Source: Stenotrophomonas ginsengisoli (GTDB lineage: Bacteria; Pseudomonadota; Gammaproteobacteria; Xanthomonadales; Xanthomonadaceae). Taken from it: a DNA stretch of 64,000 nt. The translations under genes were made by a program, and so were the position numbers. The stretch covers positions 18,481 through 82,480 of the forward strand of contig NZ_LDJM01000027.1 of NCBI RefSeq assembly GCF_001431485.1. The letters run 5' to 3'. The notes beneath the pieces are model-generated. The model was not told where the DNA came from. It saw only the letters and a program-made list of their open reading frames with translations, and searched no databases. This document shows positions 8,514 through 17,637 of this stretch, in pieces (the first letter of the stretch is position 1; each line of letters starts with the position of its first letter).

Positions 8514-9470
8514 TTACTGCTTTCTCAGTCTCTTAAATGAAATCACGTAAACTGCCGAGTCAATTCCTTCCGGAACCGTATCAACGGTCAGTCGTGGAAA
8601 ATCATCGTCAACAGTGAAGTGCTCCACCTGCATTGGTTCGAACGCGATTCCGTCATAGTGCGTATGCTCGACGTAGCCTGCCTCAAGCAACGCGTCACGA
8701 AAAAAGGTCAAAGCGCTGGATTCCGGAGCCAAGCGCTGCTCTAGCTGGGCTACTATTTCATTTAATGTAATGGCAGCCGTTTCCTTGGCAGCCGCTGGGC
8801 GCAATGTCCATACGCTCAATGAAATAGGTAGCCGGCTGTCCAGTTGTTTGAGAGAGCTTATGCTTATTCCTTGTGCCCCAGGACCAACTGCCTTGATCTC
8901 GATCACGGTGTCGGAAAATTGAAAGTCTTGATCGCCGCCGTAAGGACCAACCCATGCTGCGGCAACCTCTGATATTCCATACCTTTGTTCATCAAGTATG
9001 GAGTTCATGGAGAGCAATTCAGCGAGAAGACCCTTGACCTGAAAATCTGCAAGCAATCCAGCGTTGCCTCTATCGAACAATTTTTGCCAAAGCGTGAGGC
9101 GTCTGTGAACGAGTTTCACAAGATCTTTCTCGTGTTGTATTCCAGTAATCTCGTCTATCAGATCCTGACATAGTCGGCCAAAGACGGGGGAAAGCTCCTT
9201 GTTACGCAGCCTGAGAACCATCAGCCACGTATCAAAATCTTTTCTTTGATGCCTGAAGTAGTCCAGCACGTTTGATCTAATCGCTGCAGTTGGTGGCTTT
9301 GTTTTGACTTCGATTGCGAGGAGGTGCGAGCCACTACCATCAACGCCGCCATAGGTCTTCTTGTCTGAGTTTTCATCGACTAGAAAGATCAGGTAGGCAT
9401 CAGGATTTAGCAGGTTGTTGCTTGCCTTTTGGGATGCCACTTCCCAGGTTTTCTCAATCGAGGTCTTCAT
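8514..9470 (-). CDS. PD-(D/E)XK motif protein (DUF4420-like nuclease)
   Basis: A 318-residue protein with a C-terminal nuclease-like core: EVAAAWVGPYGGDQDFQFSD followed by TVIEIKAVGPG, the D...ExK pattern of PD-(D/E)XK enzymes (Asp182/Asp187 and Glu191-x-Lys193). A further IEVKTK occurs near residue 53. This matches the DUF4420 family found next to Z1 proteins. The start ATG (MKTSIEKTWEV) has GAGGA 8 bases upstream; it overlaps the end of the Z1 gene by 17 bp, suggesting translational coupling. Predicted role: the DNA-cutting subunit of the island's defence complex. Activity is inferred from the motif. Confidence 0.85.
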   Translation of the reverse strand: MKTSIEKTWEVASQKASNNLLNPDAYLIFLVDENSDKKTYGGVDGSGSHLLAIEVKTKPPTAAIRSNVLDYFRHQRKDFDTWLMVLRLRNKELSPVFGRLCQDLIDEITGIQHEKDLVKLVHRRLTLWQKLFDRGNAGLLADFQVKGLLAELLSMNSILDEQRYGISEVAAAWVGPYGGDQDFQFSDTVIEIKAVGPGAQGISISSLKQLDSRLPISLSVWTLRPAAAKETAAITLNEIVAQLEQRLAPESSALTFFRDALLEAGYVEHTHYDGIAFEPMQVEHFTVDDDFPRLTVDTVPEGIDSAVYVISFKRLRKQ

Positions 9471-12174
9471 ACGAATCATCCTCATCGTCATCAATCAGTC
9501 CAACGTTATGCAGATAGACCTTGTTCAGGCGATACCGGACGGGTGAGAGGTTGGTATCCTCATAAATTGGAAAAGATAGACTTACGCCGATCAGGAAATT
9601 TGTATTGATTTTACAGGCAGGAATGATTCGGTTGACGCTTTTGGATCCCGGCTTCGGGTCGGTTGGCTGTACAAGATGGACCGTCAGAAGCGGATTCTCG
9701 CGTACGCGTCGATATGCATCGCCTGGGACGCGCGTTTGGGAATTTCTCTCCGGATTCGACGCCCTCCAAGAGTTCTCGGCTTGATCGATCAGTTCATTTT
9801 CAATGCCTGTCTTTTCATCTGAAATTTCACCCAGGCGCATCTTGTTGACTTTCAGGAAGTCCGTGCCCCATGATTTGTTTTTTTCAAACTGGCGTTTGCG
9901 TTTTGAGACCCGGATCGGAGATCCATCGGTATTCTCAAGGGTGATGCCATCAGCGGTATCACCCTCACCTTGAGGAAGGCATACATCCCAGTACTGCAAG
10001 GATTCGATTTCGTTCTCGGCAATGAAGGACAAGAGGGGCTTGTCTTTGGTTTTGCTGTCAGGCATGAATTCCTGATTTGCTGGCGGGATCTCCAATTCCG
10101 CTAGATATGCAGAAATTTGACTGGAGTGCACCCGTCGCCAGAGGTATCGATTACCCATTTGTTCTGGCGGCCCCAGCCTCCTGAGGAATGCCTCTGTAAC
10201 CCTTGCATTACTCTTATTCGCTTCTGGAGACTTGGGCAGACTGGTTGTCTCTACCCCTCGACCACTGAAGGAAGCCTCAATCAAGACCTCCTTGGAATGG
10301 CGCATCTTGTTCTTCGCGGTTACCAGCAATAAATCAGGATGCGACTTCACTCGAATACCGAAACGACTGGGCGGTAAACGATTGATGTGCATATGCCTGA
10401 TATCTGTCCTGAGTTCGTTGACAACCTCAGCGATATGCCCGAACCAGTCTTGTGCCTCGGGAGCCATCCAGACTCGGCAAAGATCATCGTAATCAGGCCT
10501 GTAGCCGAACCATCTTCCCATTTGCAGCAGGGTGTCGTAGGCCCTCGAGTTGCGATAGAAGTAGCTTACGCACAGTCCTTCAAGCGTAAGCCCGCGCGAC
10601 AGGGTAAGACCGCCGATCGCGATGACTCGTCGACCTTTTTCTGTATTTCTGTAATGTCGATAGTTGAGTCTTTCTTCGGCTTCAGTCTTCTGATTGATGG
10701 TTACGACTTTTACCGATGCGATTGAATCGTATAGTTTTCTGCGGATCTGGTCCCAAGTTACGCCGCTTTCACGGTAATGTTCAATATAGAGTTCATGCAA
10801 CCTAGAAAGCGGTTCGTGGCGCGACCACAAGTCATCATCGACAAGGTACTGTTTGATCTCATTTGTGAGATCAAAAAGGTAGCTCTTCACAGTCTCCGCA
10901 AGTCGAGCTTGGACCTCTGTAAATCGTGTGACATTTACCAGCATGGATCGGTGGCGTAACCCTTCCTTCCGAAGATCCCGTATGGCACATGAAAGAAAGA
11001 ATACATTAAGTGCATCCTGCATCGACTTTGGAAGCTCAGCCACCTCCAGATTCTTTTTGTGCTTGTCCGGGAAGATCGCCTGCGCATCAGTGATATCGAC
11101 CAGTTGGTTCGCGTGTTCGCCATCTTCAAGAAATATCGAGGATGCGCCGATATATGTGCTTGGAGCTCTTAGGCTGTAGATGAAGTTGTTCGGGAACAGG
11201 TCCTTCCGCTCCGTGTCGGGATTTATGAAAACGTTTGCAAATGGTGTTGCCGTATATCCTACATAGGCTGATCTGCGGAACTGGTCCATGAGTTCCCGAA
11301 TCAGGCTGTTGATCCTGGCGGGATCCTCATCTTTCTTGGAATTAACGGATGCGTTGTCTGCCTCATCGTCTACCAGGAACAGCGGGATATCCAGTTGCGT
11401 GGATCCATGGCGCATCTGGCCTTTGAGGAACTTGATCAGCCTCGTGAGTGGTGTCGTGTTCTTCTTCAGAACCAGGAGCAAGGGTTCCCCGAGATTCTGT
11501 AGAGGGATCCCTCGCAGGGCACGCTGGTTGGCTGCCAAGAAGTCAGAATCGATGGACGTGAGTACGTTCGGCGTGGCTTCGCGAAACCTTCCTGCCCCAA
11601 TTGTCCGTCCGCGAATTCCTTCGATGAGTTCGCTGCTATCCTGGCCTACAAATCCTTCATCCATGCGTTCTTGGGACTGTGAACGCAATTCCTCGATCAT
11701 TCCTGTGAGAAGAACAACAACCTTGTAACCAGCATCAGCTGCCTTGTTGATCAAGCCACAATAGTTGGCTGTTTTTCCAGACTGGACATCACCCATTACG
11801 AGGCCTTGAGTCCTCCAGGCAGTTACGTCAGCAGGGTTTCCGCATTCCGTCAGGATGTTGTCAGTATCTTCATTGATTGTTCGAAGCACTGGTCCTGTGA
11901 AGCCTTGGGACTGAAGTTGGCGCACGTAGGAGTCCCAGTAAGTCCAAGTGATACTGGATCTGGCGTCATCCAGCCAAGGCTCGATCTCTCCGCTTGAAAG
12001 CCCTTCTCCAGGACTCATGCTTACTCCAACCATCGCCTCGAGTCGACGTCTTGTCGGCTCAAGATCCATTCCGCTGAAAATCTTGGAGAGAACATCCATC
12101 GTACTTACAAGCACGTCGTCAGTCAGATCTTGTACTCCAATGATTCCCATCGCTGTCAGAAATGGATCAGACAT
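9454..12174 (-). CDS. Z1 domain-containing SF2-type ATPase
   Basis: A 906-residue protein with helicase-like ATPase motifs: Walker A GDVQSGKTAN (128-137), Walker B LFLVDDEADNAS (about 266-276), motif III-like VGYTATPFANVF (305-316), SRGLTLEGL (about 526-534) and motif VI-like QMGRWFGYR (551-559). The last three lie in and around the Z1 domain (PF10593). In SF2 enzymes these motifs couple ATP hydrolysis to movement along, or remodelling of, nucleic acid. Comparative work by Iyer, Abhiman and Aravind (Biology Direct 2008) linked Z1 proteins with MutL/MORC-type ATPases in restriction-like operons, as recalled. The start overlaps the end of the GHKL gene by 8 bp. Confidence 0.92.
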   Translation of the reverse strand: MSDPFLTAMGIIGVQDLTDDVLVSTMDVLSKIFSGMDLEPTRRRLEAMVGVSMSPGEGLSSGEIEPWLDDARSSITWTYWDSYVRQLQSQGFTGPVLRTINEDTDNILTECGNPADVTAWRTQGLVMGDVQSGKTANYCGLINKAADAGYKVVVLLTGMIEELRSQSQERMDEGFVGQDSSELIEGIRGRTIGAGRFREATPNVLTSIDSDFLAANQRALRGIPLQNLGEPLLLVLKKNTTPLTRLIKFLKGQMRHGSTQLDIPLFLVDDEADNASVNSKKDEDPARINSLIRELMDQFRRSAYVGYTATPFANVFINPDTERKDLFPNNFIYSLRAPSTYIGASSIFLEDGEHANQLVDITDAQAIFPDKHKKNLEVAELPKSMQDALNVFFLSCAIRDLRKEGLRHRSMLVNVTRFTEVQARLAETVKSYLFDLTNEIKQYLVDDDLWSRHEPLSRLHELYIEHYRESGVTWDQIRRKLYDSIASVKVVTINQKTEAEERLNYRHYRNTEKGRRVIAIGGLTLSRGLTLEGLCVSYFYRNSRAYDTLLQMGRWFGYRPDYDDLCRVWMAPEAQDWFGHIAEVVNELRTDIRHMHINRLPPSRFGIRVKSHPDLLLVTAKNKMRHSKEVLIEASFSGRGVETTSLPKSPEANKSNARVTEAFLRRLGPPEQMGNRYLWRRVHSSQISAYLAELEIPPANQEFMPDSKTKDKPLLSFIAENEIESLQYWDVCLPQGEGDTADGITLENTDGSPIRVSKRKRQFEKNKSWGTDFLKVNKMRLGEISDEKTGIENELIDQAENSWRASNPERNSQTRVPGDAYRRVRENPLLTVHLVQPTDPKPGSKSVNRIIPACKINTNFLIGVSLSFPIYEDTNLSPVRYRLNKVYLHNVGLIDDDEDDSYEDLD

Positions 12175-13615
12175 CAGCTAGCCTCACTTTGATTGCTTCA
12201 TGCATGGTCGGGAAACGTGCCAATGGATCAATTCCAAGAACTTTGGCTACATCAAGTCCCGTAAGTTCAAGAATGATCCTGGCCATATCAACGAGATGAT
12301 CGATTTGATTATCAGCGTCCTGTGGCTTGTCTGAGCACATGTCGGCATATATCTGGTCGTAGGGCAATGAAACCGCCAGGTGTTCAAATACTGTCTGCAT
12401 GTGGCGCTGCTGGTCTGCATCCATTGATTCGCAGAGCTTTGCGATCAATGGATGGTTGATATTTACCTGGTAGCTGAAACTGCCATGTTTTGGTTCGAAT
12501 CGATCCCAGAGTGGAACGACTTCAGTATTTTTTCCTGATCGTCGGCCTGTATATACAATCGCTTTTCTGCTCTTTTCAGCAAAGTGTGGGATCAGGAGTT
12601 TGAGACGATCGCGGATTGCATCAGGTGGGTAGGCTGCAGACTTCTTGATATCCAATGCCCACAAGTCATCGAATGAATTAGGGATATCGACCCTGACCCT
12701 GGTGAGCTTGTAGAACTCATGTTTTGGAACTAGTCGAAACCACGTCCCCCAGATTACAAGACGTCGTCCGCGATAAACGTAGAAGCCTTGTGTGCCGCGG
12801 AGGCCGTCACGTCCCCCAGCAGTCTCGATCTCTTCTTCGCTCAGTCGGCTGATTGGAGGCAGAACGAAGGGTGAAACCTCGACAGTGCCGCGATCATGGC
12901 GGATGGTTTGTCCTTCAAGCTCTTGCCGGAACTGGTTGGAGGCCAGAAAAGGGTCGCGAAGAGGCAATGACATTCCATTCACTGTTATCGATACTGCAGA
13001 GTGCAGTCCTTCTTTCTGCGTAAATCGATGGAATACAAGCGCCAAGTGCTCCAGCAAGGGGGCCATCTTGGAGGTCATTTCCTTTTGGACGTCCCTTGCT
13101 CCAGCTGTCAGCCTGTCGAGATCTTGCCATACCACAAGGGTTCCGGAATCCTGGGCACGCAATCGCGTGAACATTGGCATTTTTTCAAACTCAAGCTCAT
13201 CAGGGACAACTACCAGCCAGCGTCCTGTCTCCCGTACAACGTCCAAATCCCATCGCCGGGCAGTGATGGTTCCAGTCTTGCTGCTGATAACCGTCAGTTT
13301 TCGACACTGGGAAAGAGAGGCCGTCTTGAGTCCCAGTCCAAATCGGCCGAGATCGTCTGTCCCTCGTTGATCGACAGGGTTGGAGCTGCCATGTCGCATG
13401 GCATTGGTAAGCTCATCAGGAGCCATGCCTTTGCCATCGTCGAGAATCGCAACGAAGGGGTTTTCGCTGGCGTCGTACTGGATTCGAACGGTAGATGCTC
13501 CAGCCGAAAGACTGTTGTCCACGATGTCAGCTACCGCAGCTTCCACTGAATACCCGACGGATCGCATCGACTCGACCAGCGATACAGGGTCCGGAACTAC
13601 TTCAAGCGTCTCCAT
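12167..13615 (-). CDS. GHKL (MutL/MORC/Hsp90-like) ATPase
   Basis: A 482-residue ATP-binding protein, first gene of the leftward defence operon. The Bergerat-fold motifs are intact: N-box EAAVADIVDNSLSAGA (25-40, Asn34 for Mg), G1 ILDDGKGM (57-64) and G2 LGRFGLGLKTASLSQC (89-104). A transducer-like region follows with RGRRLVIWGTW (about 270-280) and a conserved basic Lys/Arg stretch (IYTGRRSGKN). No histidine-kinase H-box is present, so it is not a sensor kinase. In this context it would be a conformational switch that loads or triggers the Z1 ATPase and nuclease. The ribosome-binding site AAGGA lies inside an inverted repeat immediately upstream. Confidence 0.92.
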   Translation of the reverse strand: METLEVVPDPVSLVESMRSVGYSVEAAVADIVDNSLSAGASTVRIQYDASENPFVAILDDGKGMAPDELTNAMRHGSSNPVDQRGTDDLGRFGLGLKTASLSQCRKLTVISSKTGTITARRWDLDVVRETGRWLVVVPDELEFEKMPMFTRLRAQDSGTLVVWQDLDRLTAGARDVQKEMTSKMAPLLEHLALVFHRFTQKEGLHSAVSITVNGMSLPLRDPFLASNQFRQELEGQTIRHDRGTVEVSPFVLPPISRLSEEEIETAGGRDGLRGTQGFYVYRGRRLVIWGTWFRLVPKHEFYKLTRVRVDIPNSFDDLWALDIKKSAAYPPDAIRDRLKLLIPHFAEKSRKAIVYTGRRSGKNTEVVPLWDRFEPKHGSFSYQVNINHPLIAKLCESMDADQQRHMQTVFEHLAVSLPYDQIYADMCSDKPQDADNQIDHLVDMARIILELTGLDVAKVLGIDPLARFPTMHEAIKVRLADV

Positions 13616-13620
13616 CTCAT

Positions 13621-13644
13621 TCCTTGAAAGAGCAATTTCAAGGA
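13621..13644 (-). promoter_or_regulatory. Perfect 9-bp inverted repeat over the ribosome-binding site of the GHKL ATPase gene
   Basis: TCCTTGAAA and TTTCAAGGA separated by 6 bases. Read on the - strand, the right arm contains AAGGA, the Shine-Dalgarno sequence 5 bases before the ATPase start. As RNA it would hide the ribosome-binding site in a hairpin; as DNA it has the shape of a dimeric repressor operator. A weak -35-like GTGACA (13656-13661, - strand) lies upstream, which would place the repeat over the -10/start region. It has no T-tract, so it is unlikely to be a terminator. Confidence 0.55.
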
Positions 13645-13690
13645 GTCTATTGGATTGTCACGGCCGGGTGAAATCGGGAATGGAGGAGCT

Positions 13691-15481
13691 TCAATTTTTC
13701 CGCTCCACCCGCCACAACACCCCCAGCAGCCCGACCAGTGCGAGCCACCACGGCCAGCGTGGGCCGGGCTGTTGCGGCAGGGCGTGGTCAGTGGGCAGGG
13801 CGGAGGCGGCAACGATGTCAGCGGTATCGCGCTGGGTCTGGGCGCGGTGCAGGCCGGGGGCCTGGGTGGGGGCGGTGACGTATACGGCCTGATCGTTGAT
13901 GCGGTGCCAGCCGCTGTGTTGCGGCCACCAGGCGGCGCAGCCGGGTGTGGCCGGGTCGATGCGCAGGTGTTGTGACTGCTGGGTATCGTTGTGGACCACG
14001 TCGGTATCGGCAGGCAGGCCGCACAGCGTGCTGCGTTCGTGCTGCCAGATGATGCCGGTGTGCTGCAGGCGGGTGTGGCGGCCATCGGTCTGTTCGCCAT
14101 CGGCCTGCTGTTGCGAGGTGGTGTTGCCGGCTTGCGGGCGTCCCAGCACGCTGCTGATGCCGGCCCACAGGGCGGCATGCAGTTCATCACGGCCGGCCAG
14201 TACCAGCAGGTGGGTGTCGGGCAGGGCGAGCAGGCCGACACGGCCACGGCCGACGGCCTGCCACAGGCCGATGCGGTGCGTCCCCTGGCGCAGCGGCTGC
14301 GCATTGCCGGCCGTGACATTCCAGCGCTCCAGTGCCGGGGCGGCCTCGGCCTGTGTTGGCGTGTGCGCACGCGGGCCGCGCAGCACGTCCAGGCGTTCGG
14401 GTGTGGTCTTGTCCGCTTCCAGCTGCAGGGGCTGTGTGCGGTTGCCGCCATCCACGCGCAGGCCGAGTTCGGCCAGGGCCTGGCGATGGCTGGGCTGCAG
14501 TGCATCGCGTGGCTGCACCAGCACACCCAGGCCTGCCTGCACGGCGCTGCGCAGGCGGGCGCGGCCGGCACTGCCCAGGGCAAGCAGGCTGCGTTCGTCG
14601 AGCAGCAGCAAATCGCTGTTGGCCAGCTGCCGCGCATCCATGCCTGTTGCCGGATCGCCCAGGGCCACGCCGCCACCGGTGGGCAGCTGGCGCGTGGTGG
14701 CCAGACCGGCATCGCTGGCCCAGCGCTGGATGAACTTGTTTTCGGCATTGGGCGCACCGGCCAGCTGGTGCAGGCGCAGGGCATGGCCATCGACCACCTG
14801 CAGGGGCAGCGGGGTGCTGTCGATCAGGCGGTTGTCGGCATCCACGATGCGCAAGGCATACACCACCAGGCCGGCAGCACGCAGCGGCGCCTGCAGGCTC
14901 ACCTGGCCGTTGTCGGCAATGGCCTGGCGATCCACCAGGCGCTCGGCCGGGTCACGCAGTTCGGCCTGCCAATTGGCGCGCGCCTGGCCGGCCACACGGG
15001 CATGCACCTGCAGCTGGCCGCCGCTGGCAAGGGTGTCGGGCAGCTGCACATCCACCAGCCCGTGCAAGGCGGCAGGTGCATGGCGCAGCACGGCGCGTTG
15101 CGGCAGGCGGTCACGCGCGGGCAGGCCATCGCCGAGCAGTTGCACCGTGGTGATTTGCGGCTGGCTGCGCAGCAGGCTGGCCAGGTCGGCCACAGGTTGT
15201 GCGCCGGCCACCTCGCCGGCTTCGGGCAGGGCGTAGAGCGGGCCGTTGGCATCGGCCGGCAGGCTGGCAGCCGGTGAGGTCAGCAGCAGCGCCGTGATGG
15301 CCGGCACGCCCTGCAAGGGCGGGAACAGTGCCAACCACAAGGCGCCGGCCACCAGCAGCTGCAATACACAAAGCAGGGCCTTGCGCATGGCCGACAGGCC
15401 AGCACGGCGCAGGCTGCCGAGCATGCCGATCAGCAGCGCGATGAGGATCAGGCCCAGCGGCCAGGACAGGGCGGTGCTCAT
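13691..15481 (-). CDS. Membrane-anchored protein, last gene of the TldD/MoxR operon
   Basis: A 596-residue protein of unknown function. Two hydrophobic segments at the N-terminus (about residues 5-22 and 36-56), a long extracytoplasmic-looking region, and a single C-terminal membrane segment (RWPWWLALVGLLGVLW) followed by a short basic tail. This resembles the large membrane proteins with glutamine-amidotransferase-like or VWA-like domains that end MoxR-DUF58-BatA operons in other proteobacteria, but no catalytic motif is visible. The ATG overlaps the stop of the upstream gene (ATGA), a sign of coupled translation. The stop lies 75 bp before the GHKL ATPase gene on the same strand, with no clear intrinsic terminator between them. 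Confidence 0.8.
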   Translation of the reverse strand: MSTALSWPLGLILIALLIGMLGSLRRAGLSAMRKALLCVLQLLVAGALWLALFPPLQGVPAITALLLTSPAASLPADANGPLYALPEAGEVAGAQPVADLASLLRSQPQITTVQLLGDGLPARDRLPQRAVLRHAPAALHGLVDVQLPDTLASGGQLQVHARVAGQARANWQAELRDPAERLVDRQAIADNGQVSLQAPLRAAGLVVYALRIVDADNRLIDSTPLPLQVVDGHALRLHQLAGAPNAENKFIQRWASDAGLATTRQLPTGGGVALGDPATGMDARQLANSDLLLLDERSLLALGSAGRARLRSAVQAGLGVLVQPRDALQPSHRQALAELGLRVDGGNRTQPLQLEADKTTPERLDVLRGPRAHTPTQAEAAPALERWNVTAGNAQPLRQGTHRIGLWQAVGRGRVGLLALPDTHLLVLAGRDELHAALWAGISSVLGRPQAGNTTSQQQADGEQTDGRHTRLQHTGIIWQHERSTLCGLPADTDVVHNDTQQSQHLRIDPATPGCAAWWPQHSGWHRINDQAVYVTAPTQAPGLHRAQTQRDTADIVAASALPTDHALPQQPGPRWPWWLALVGLLGVLWRVERKN

Positions 15482-17637
15482 CGGCGGGCCTTGGTCGGAT
15501 CGCGCTGCAGCGCATCGAGGTAACGCTGGCCCATGGCATCGGCAGCCGGGCGGGCCAGCGGGCGGGCCACCGGCTGGGTCCAGGCCTGCCACAGCGCCGC
15601 ACGCAGGTGGTCGCGGCAGGGCTGGCAGGTGGGGTCGCTGCGCAACGGGTCCAGTGCGGCGGCCAGCGCCAGCGGGTCACGCAGTTCGCCGGCATGGCGG
15701 CTGAGCCAGCCTTGCAGGGCCTCCACCGGCGGTGCGGCGCCGCGGTCCAGTGCCAGCCAGGCTTGGGCGATGGCAGCATCCACCGGTGCGCCGGCATCAA
15801 TGGCCAGGCGCCGGCTGGCTACGCCTTCGCGCTTGCCGGTCATGCGCCGTGCCATGTCGATGGGCGGCAGCTCCGGGCCCAGGCGGGCCAGATAAACCCG
15901 CTCGGCCTGCTGCACCTGCTTGATGAAGGCCAGCGCCTTGTAGGCATGCGGCAGCGCCTGCTCAGGCCTGCCCTGGCGCAGCTCGCCCTCGCTCAGCCAC
16001 ATCGCATCCAGTGCGGATTTGAGGATGGCGCGGGTCTGCGGGTCGAGCAGGGTGGCCGCTTCGGCGTGGTCATGGGTGTGGCCGTATTCGGCCAGCACAT
16101 CACTCACCGTGGTGGTGCCCATCGGCTTGGGGGCTTGCGGCTCGCCGTGGTCATGCCCGGCATGGCCAGTGCTGGCGTGGTCGTGGCCATCGTCATCGCT
16201 GTGGCTCTCACCGTCGTGGTCGCCAGCGGGCTTGCTCAAGCCCGGCGGCGCTTCCGGCTCACCTTCGCTTTCCTCGCCCAGGAACTGGCCGTAGCGCAGG
16301 CGCAGGATGCGCTGGTCCACGCCGATGGCATCGGCGCGTACCACGAACCGCTCGGCATCCAGGCTGCGCCGCTGGGCGATCAGCGCCTCGGCATCGATGA
16401 TGATCTGGCGCTGGCTGCGGAAGTAGGCCGGCAGCACTTTCTTGATCGCGCCTTCCAGGTCACTGGCCTGCTGCTCGGCCTCGCTTGGCAGGCGCAGGAT
16501 CAGGCTCGGGCTCTGCCCGGCTTGGGCGTTCGGCGCGCGGTTGTCGCGCACGTCCAGACGGGCGATGAGGTCATCGCCGGGTTGCGCGCCGAGGGCGGCG
16601 ATGTCCACCCGCTGGCTGAAACGGCGCAGCGTGGCCGGGCCGCTGCCGCGCAGGGCGATGCGGGTTTCATGGAAGCTGATGTTCTCGCCGCTGCCTTCGG
16701 TACGGGTGAGCAGCAGGCTGGCACCGGCCTGCACGCCGTAGTCGTCACTGGCCTCGAACAGCAGCTCCCAATGGCGCTGACCGGGCCGGCCGAGGGTGAG
16801 CGGTTGTTCCGGGGTGATCACCCGCACCTGTGGCGGCAAATCCGCGGTGGCATCCAGGCGGTGCAGTGGGGCATCGGCCAGGGCCGGCTCGGTGACCACG
16901 CGGTACAGGGCCGATGCGACCAGTGTATGGCGGGCGTGCCAGCTGTCGTCATCGCCGCGCTCAAGGGCGATCTGGCGGCCATCGTGGAAGTGCAGGGCGG
17001 CCGATTGCACATGGGCGATGTGCAGTTCCCAGCGCAGGACGGTGTTGTGCGGGGCGCGCACGTCCAGCGAATCCTGGGTGCCGGCGCGCTGGCCGGTGTA
17101 GGCCGGCGGGGCCAGGTGTACGGCGATGGCCTGCAGCTGCGGGCGGGCATCACCGGCGATGGCCGGTGCAGGTGTGGCAGTGCGTGCCGGTGCCGGCGGT
17201 GCCGCAGGGCGCCCGGCCCACCAGCCGATGGCGACCAGCAGCACGGCGGCGGCAAGGCTGGCGATCAGGCCACGGCGCGGGAAGGGCGTGGACAGTTCTT
17301 GACGGCGCTGGGCGATGGTCGCTTCCAGCTGCTGTTTGAGCCGCGCCTGCAGCGGGTTGAGGGTGGCGGCATCGGCCAACAGCAGGTCGGCGCTGTCGAA
17401 CAGGGCGGGGTCGCGGTTGAGCTGGCGCACCAGCCAGCGCGCATCCATTGCGCGCAGACTGCGCCACAGCCACACACCTGTGACCAGCAGTGCGACGGCG
17501 AAACACGCCACCGCCCAGTGCCCCAGCGGACGGATCGCGATGGTTGCCGCGATGGCCGGCGGCAGCAGCAGCCAGCCGGCCTGGCGGATGCGTGCGTTGC
17601 GGGCGGCTTGCCACAGCGTGTGGACGTGGCGGTTCAT
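15478..17637 (-). CDS. Large DUF4175-like membrane protein with His/Asp-rich segment
   Basis: A 719-residue protein with N-terminal hydrophobic segments (about 22-58 and 125-143), then a soluble region with repeated beta-like stretches (QLQAIAVHLAPPAYTGQ, PPQVRVITPEQPLTLG, ELLFEASDDYGVQA) and a helical C-terminal half. The PPAYTG and ASDDYGV motifs and the position after MoxR, DUF58 and BatA genes suggest the DUF4175 type of protein. Around residues 470-530 is a run dense in His, Asp, Glu and Gly (for example DGHDHASTGHAGHDHGEP), which could bind divalent metal. Two cysteines near the end (CQPC) are also notable. Both neighbouring genes overlap it by ATGA. Biochemical function unknown. Confidence 0.78.
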   Translation of the reverse strand: MNRHVHTLWQAARNARIRQAGWLLLPPAIAATIAIRPLGHWAVACFAVALLVTGVWLWRSLRAMDARWLVRQLNRDPALFDSADLLLADAATLNPLQARLKQQLEATIAQRRQELSTPFPRRGLIASLAAAVLLVAIGWWAGRPAAPPAPARTATPAPAIAGDARPQLQAIAVHLAPPAYTGQRAGTQDSLDVRAPHNTVLRWELHIAHVQSAALHFHDGRQIALERGDDDSWHARHTLVASALYRVVTEPALADAPLHRLDATADLPPQVRVITPEQPLTLGRPGQRHWELLFEASDDYGVQAGASLLLTRTEGSGENISFHETRIALRGSGPATLRRFSQRVDIAALGAQPGDDLIARLDVRDNRAPNAQAGQSPSLILRLPSEAEQQASDLEGAIKKVLPAYFRSQRQIIIDAEALIAQRRSLDAERFVVRADAIGVDQRILRLRYGQFLGEESEGEPEAPPGLSKPAGDHDGESHSDDDGHDHASTGHAGHDHGEPQAPKPMGTTTVSDVLAEYGHTHDHAEAATLLDPQTRAILKSALDAMWLSEGELRQGRPEQALPHAYKALAFIKQVQQAERVYLARLGPELPPIDMARRMTGKREGVASRRLAIDAGAPVDAAIAQAWLALDRGAAPPVEALQGWLSRHAGELRDPLALAAALDPLRSDPTCQPCRDHLRAALWQAWTQPVARPLARPAADAMGQRYLDALQRDPTKARR

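Noticed and set aside
12167..13615. GHKL protein as a two-component sensor kinase
   Set aside because: No H-box, no membrane or PAS part, and no response regulator nearby; the ATPase motifs are of the MutL/MORC type.
13616..13690. Intrinsic terminator between the TldD operon and the GHKL gene
   Set aside because: The only dyad (13621-13644) has no T-tract and sits at the next start codon, so read-through into the island cannot be excluded.
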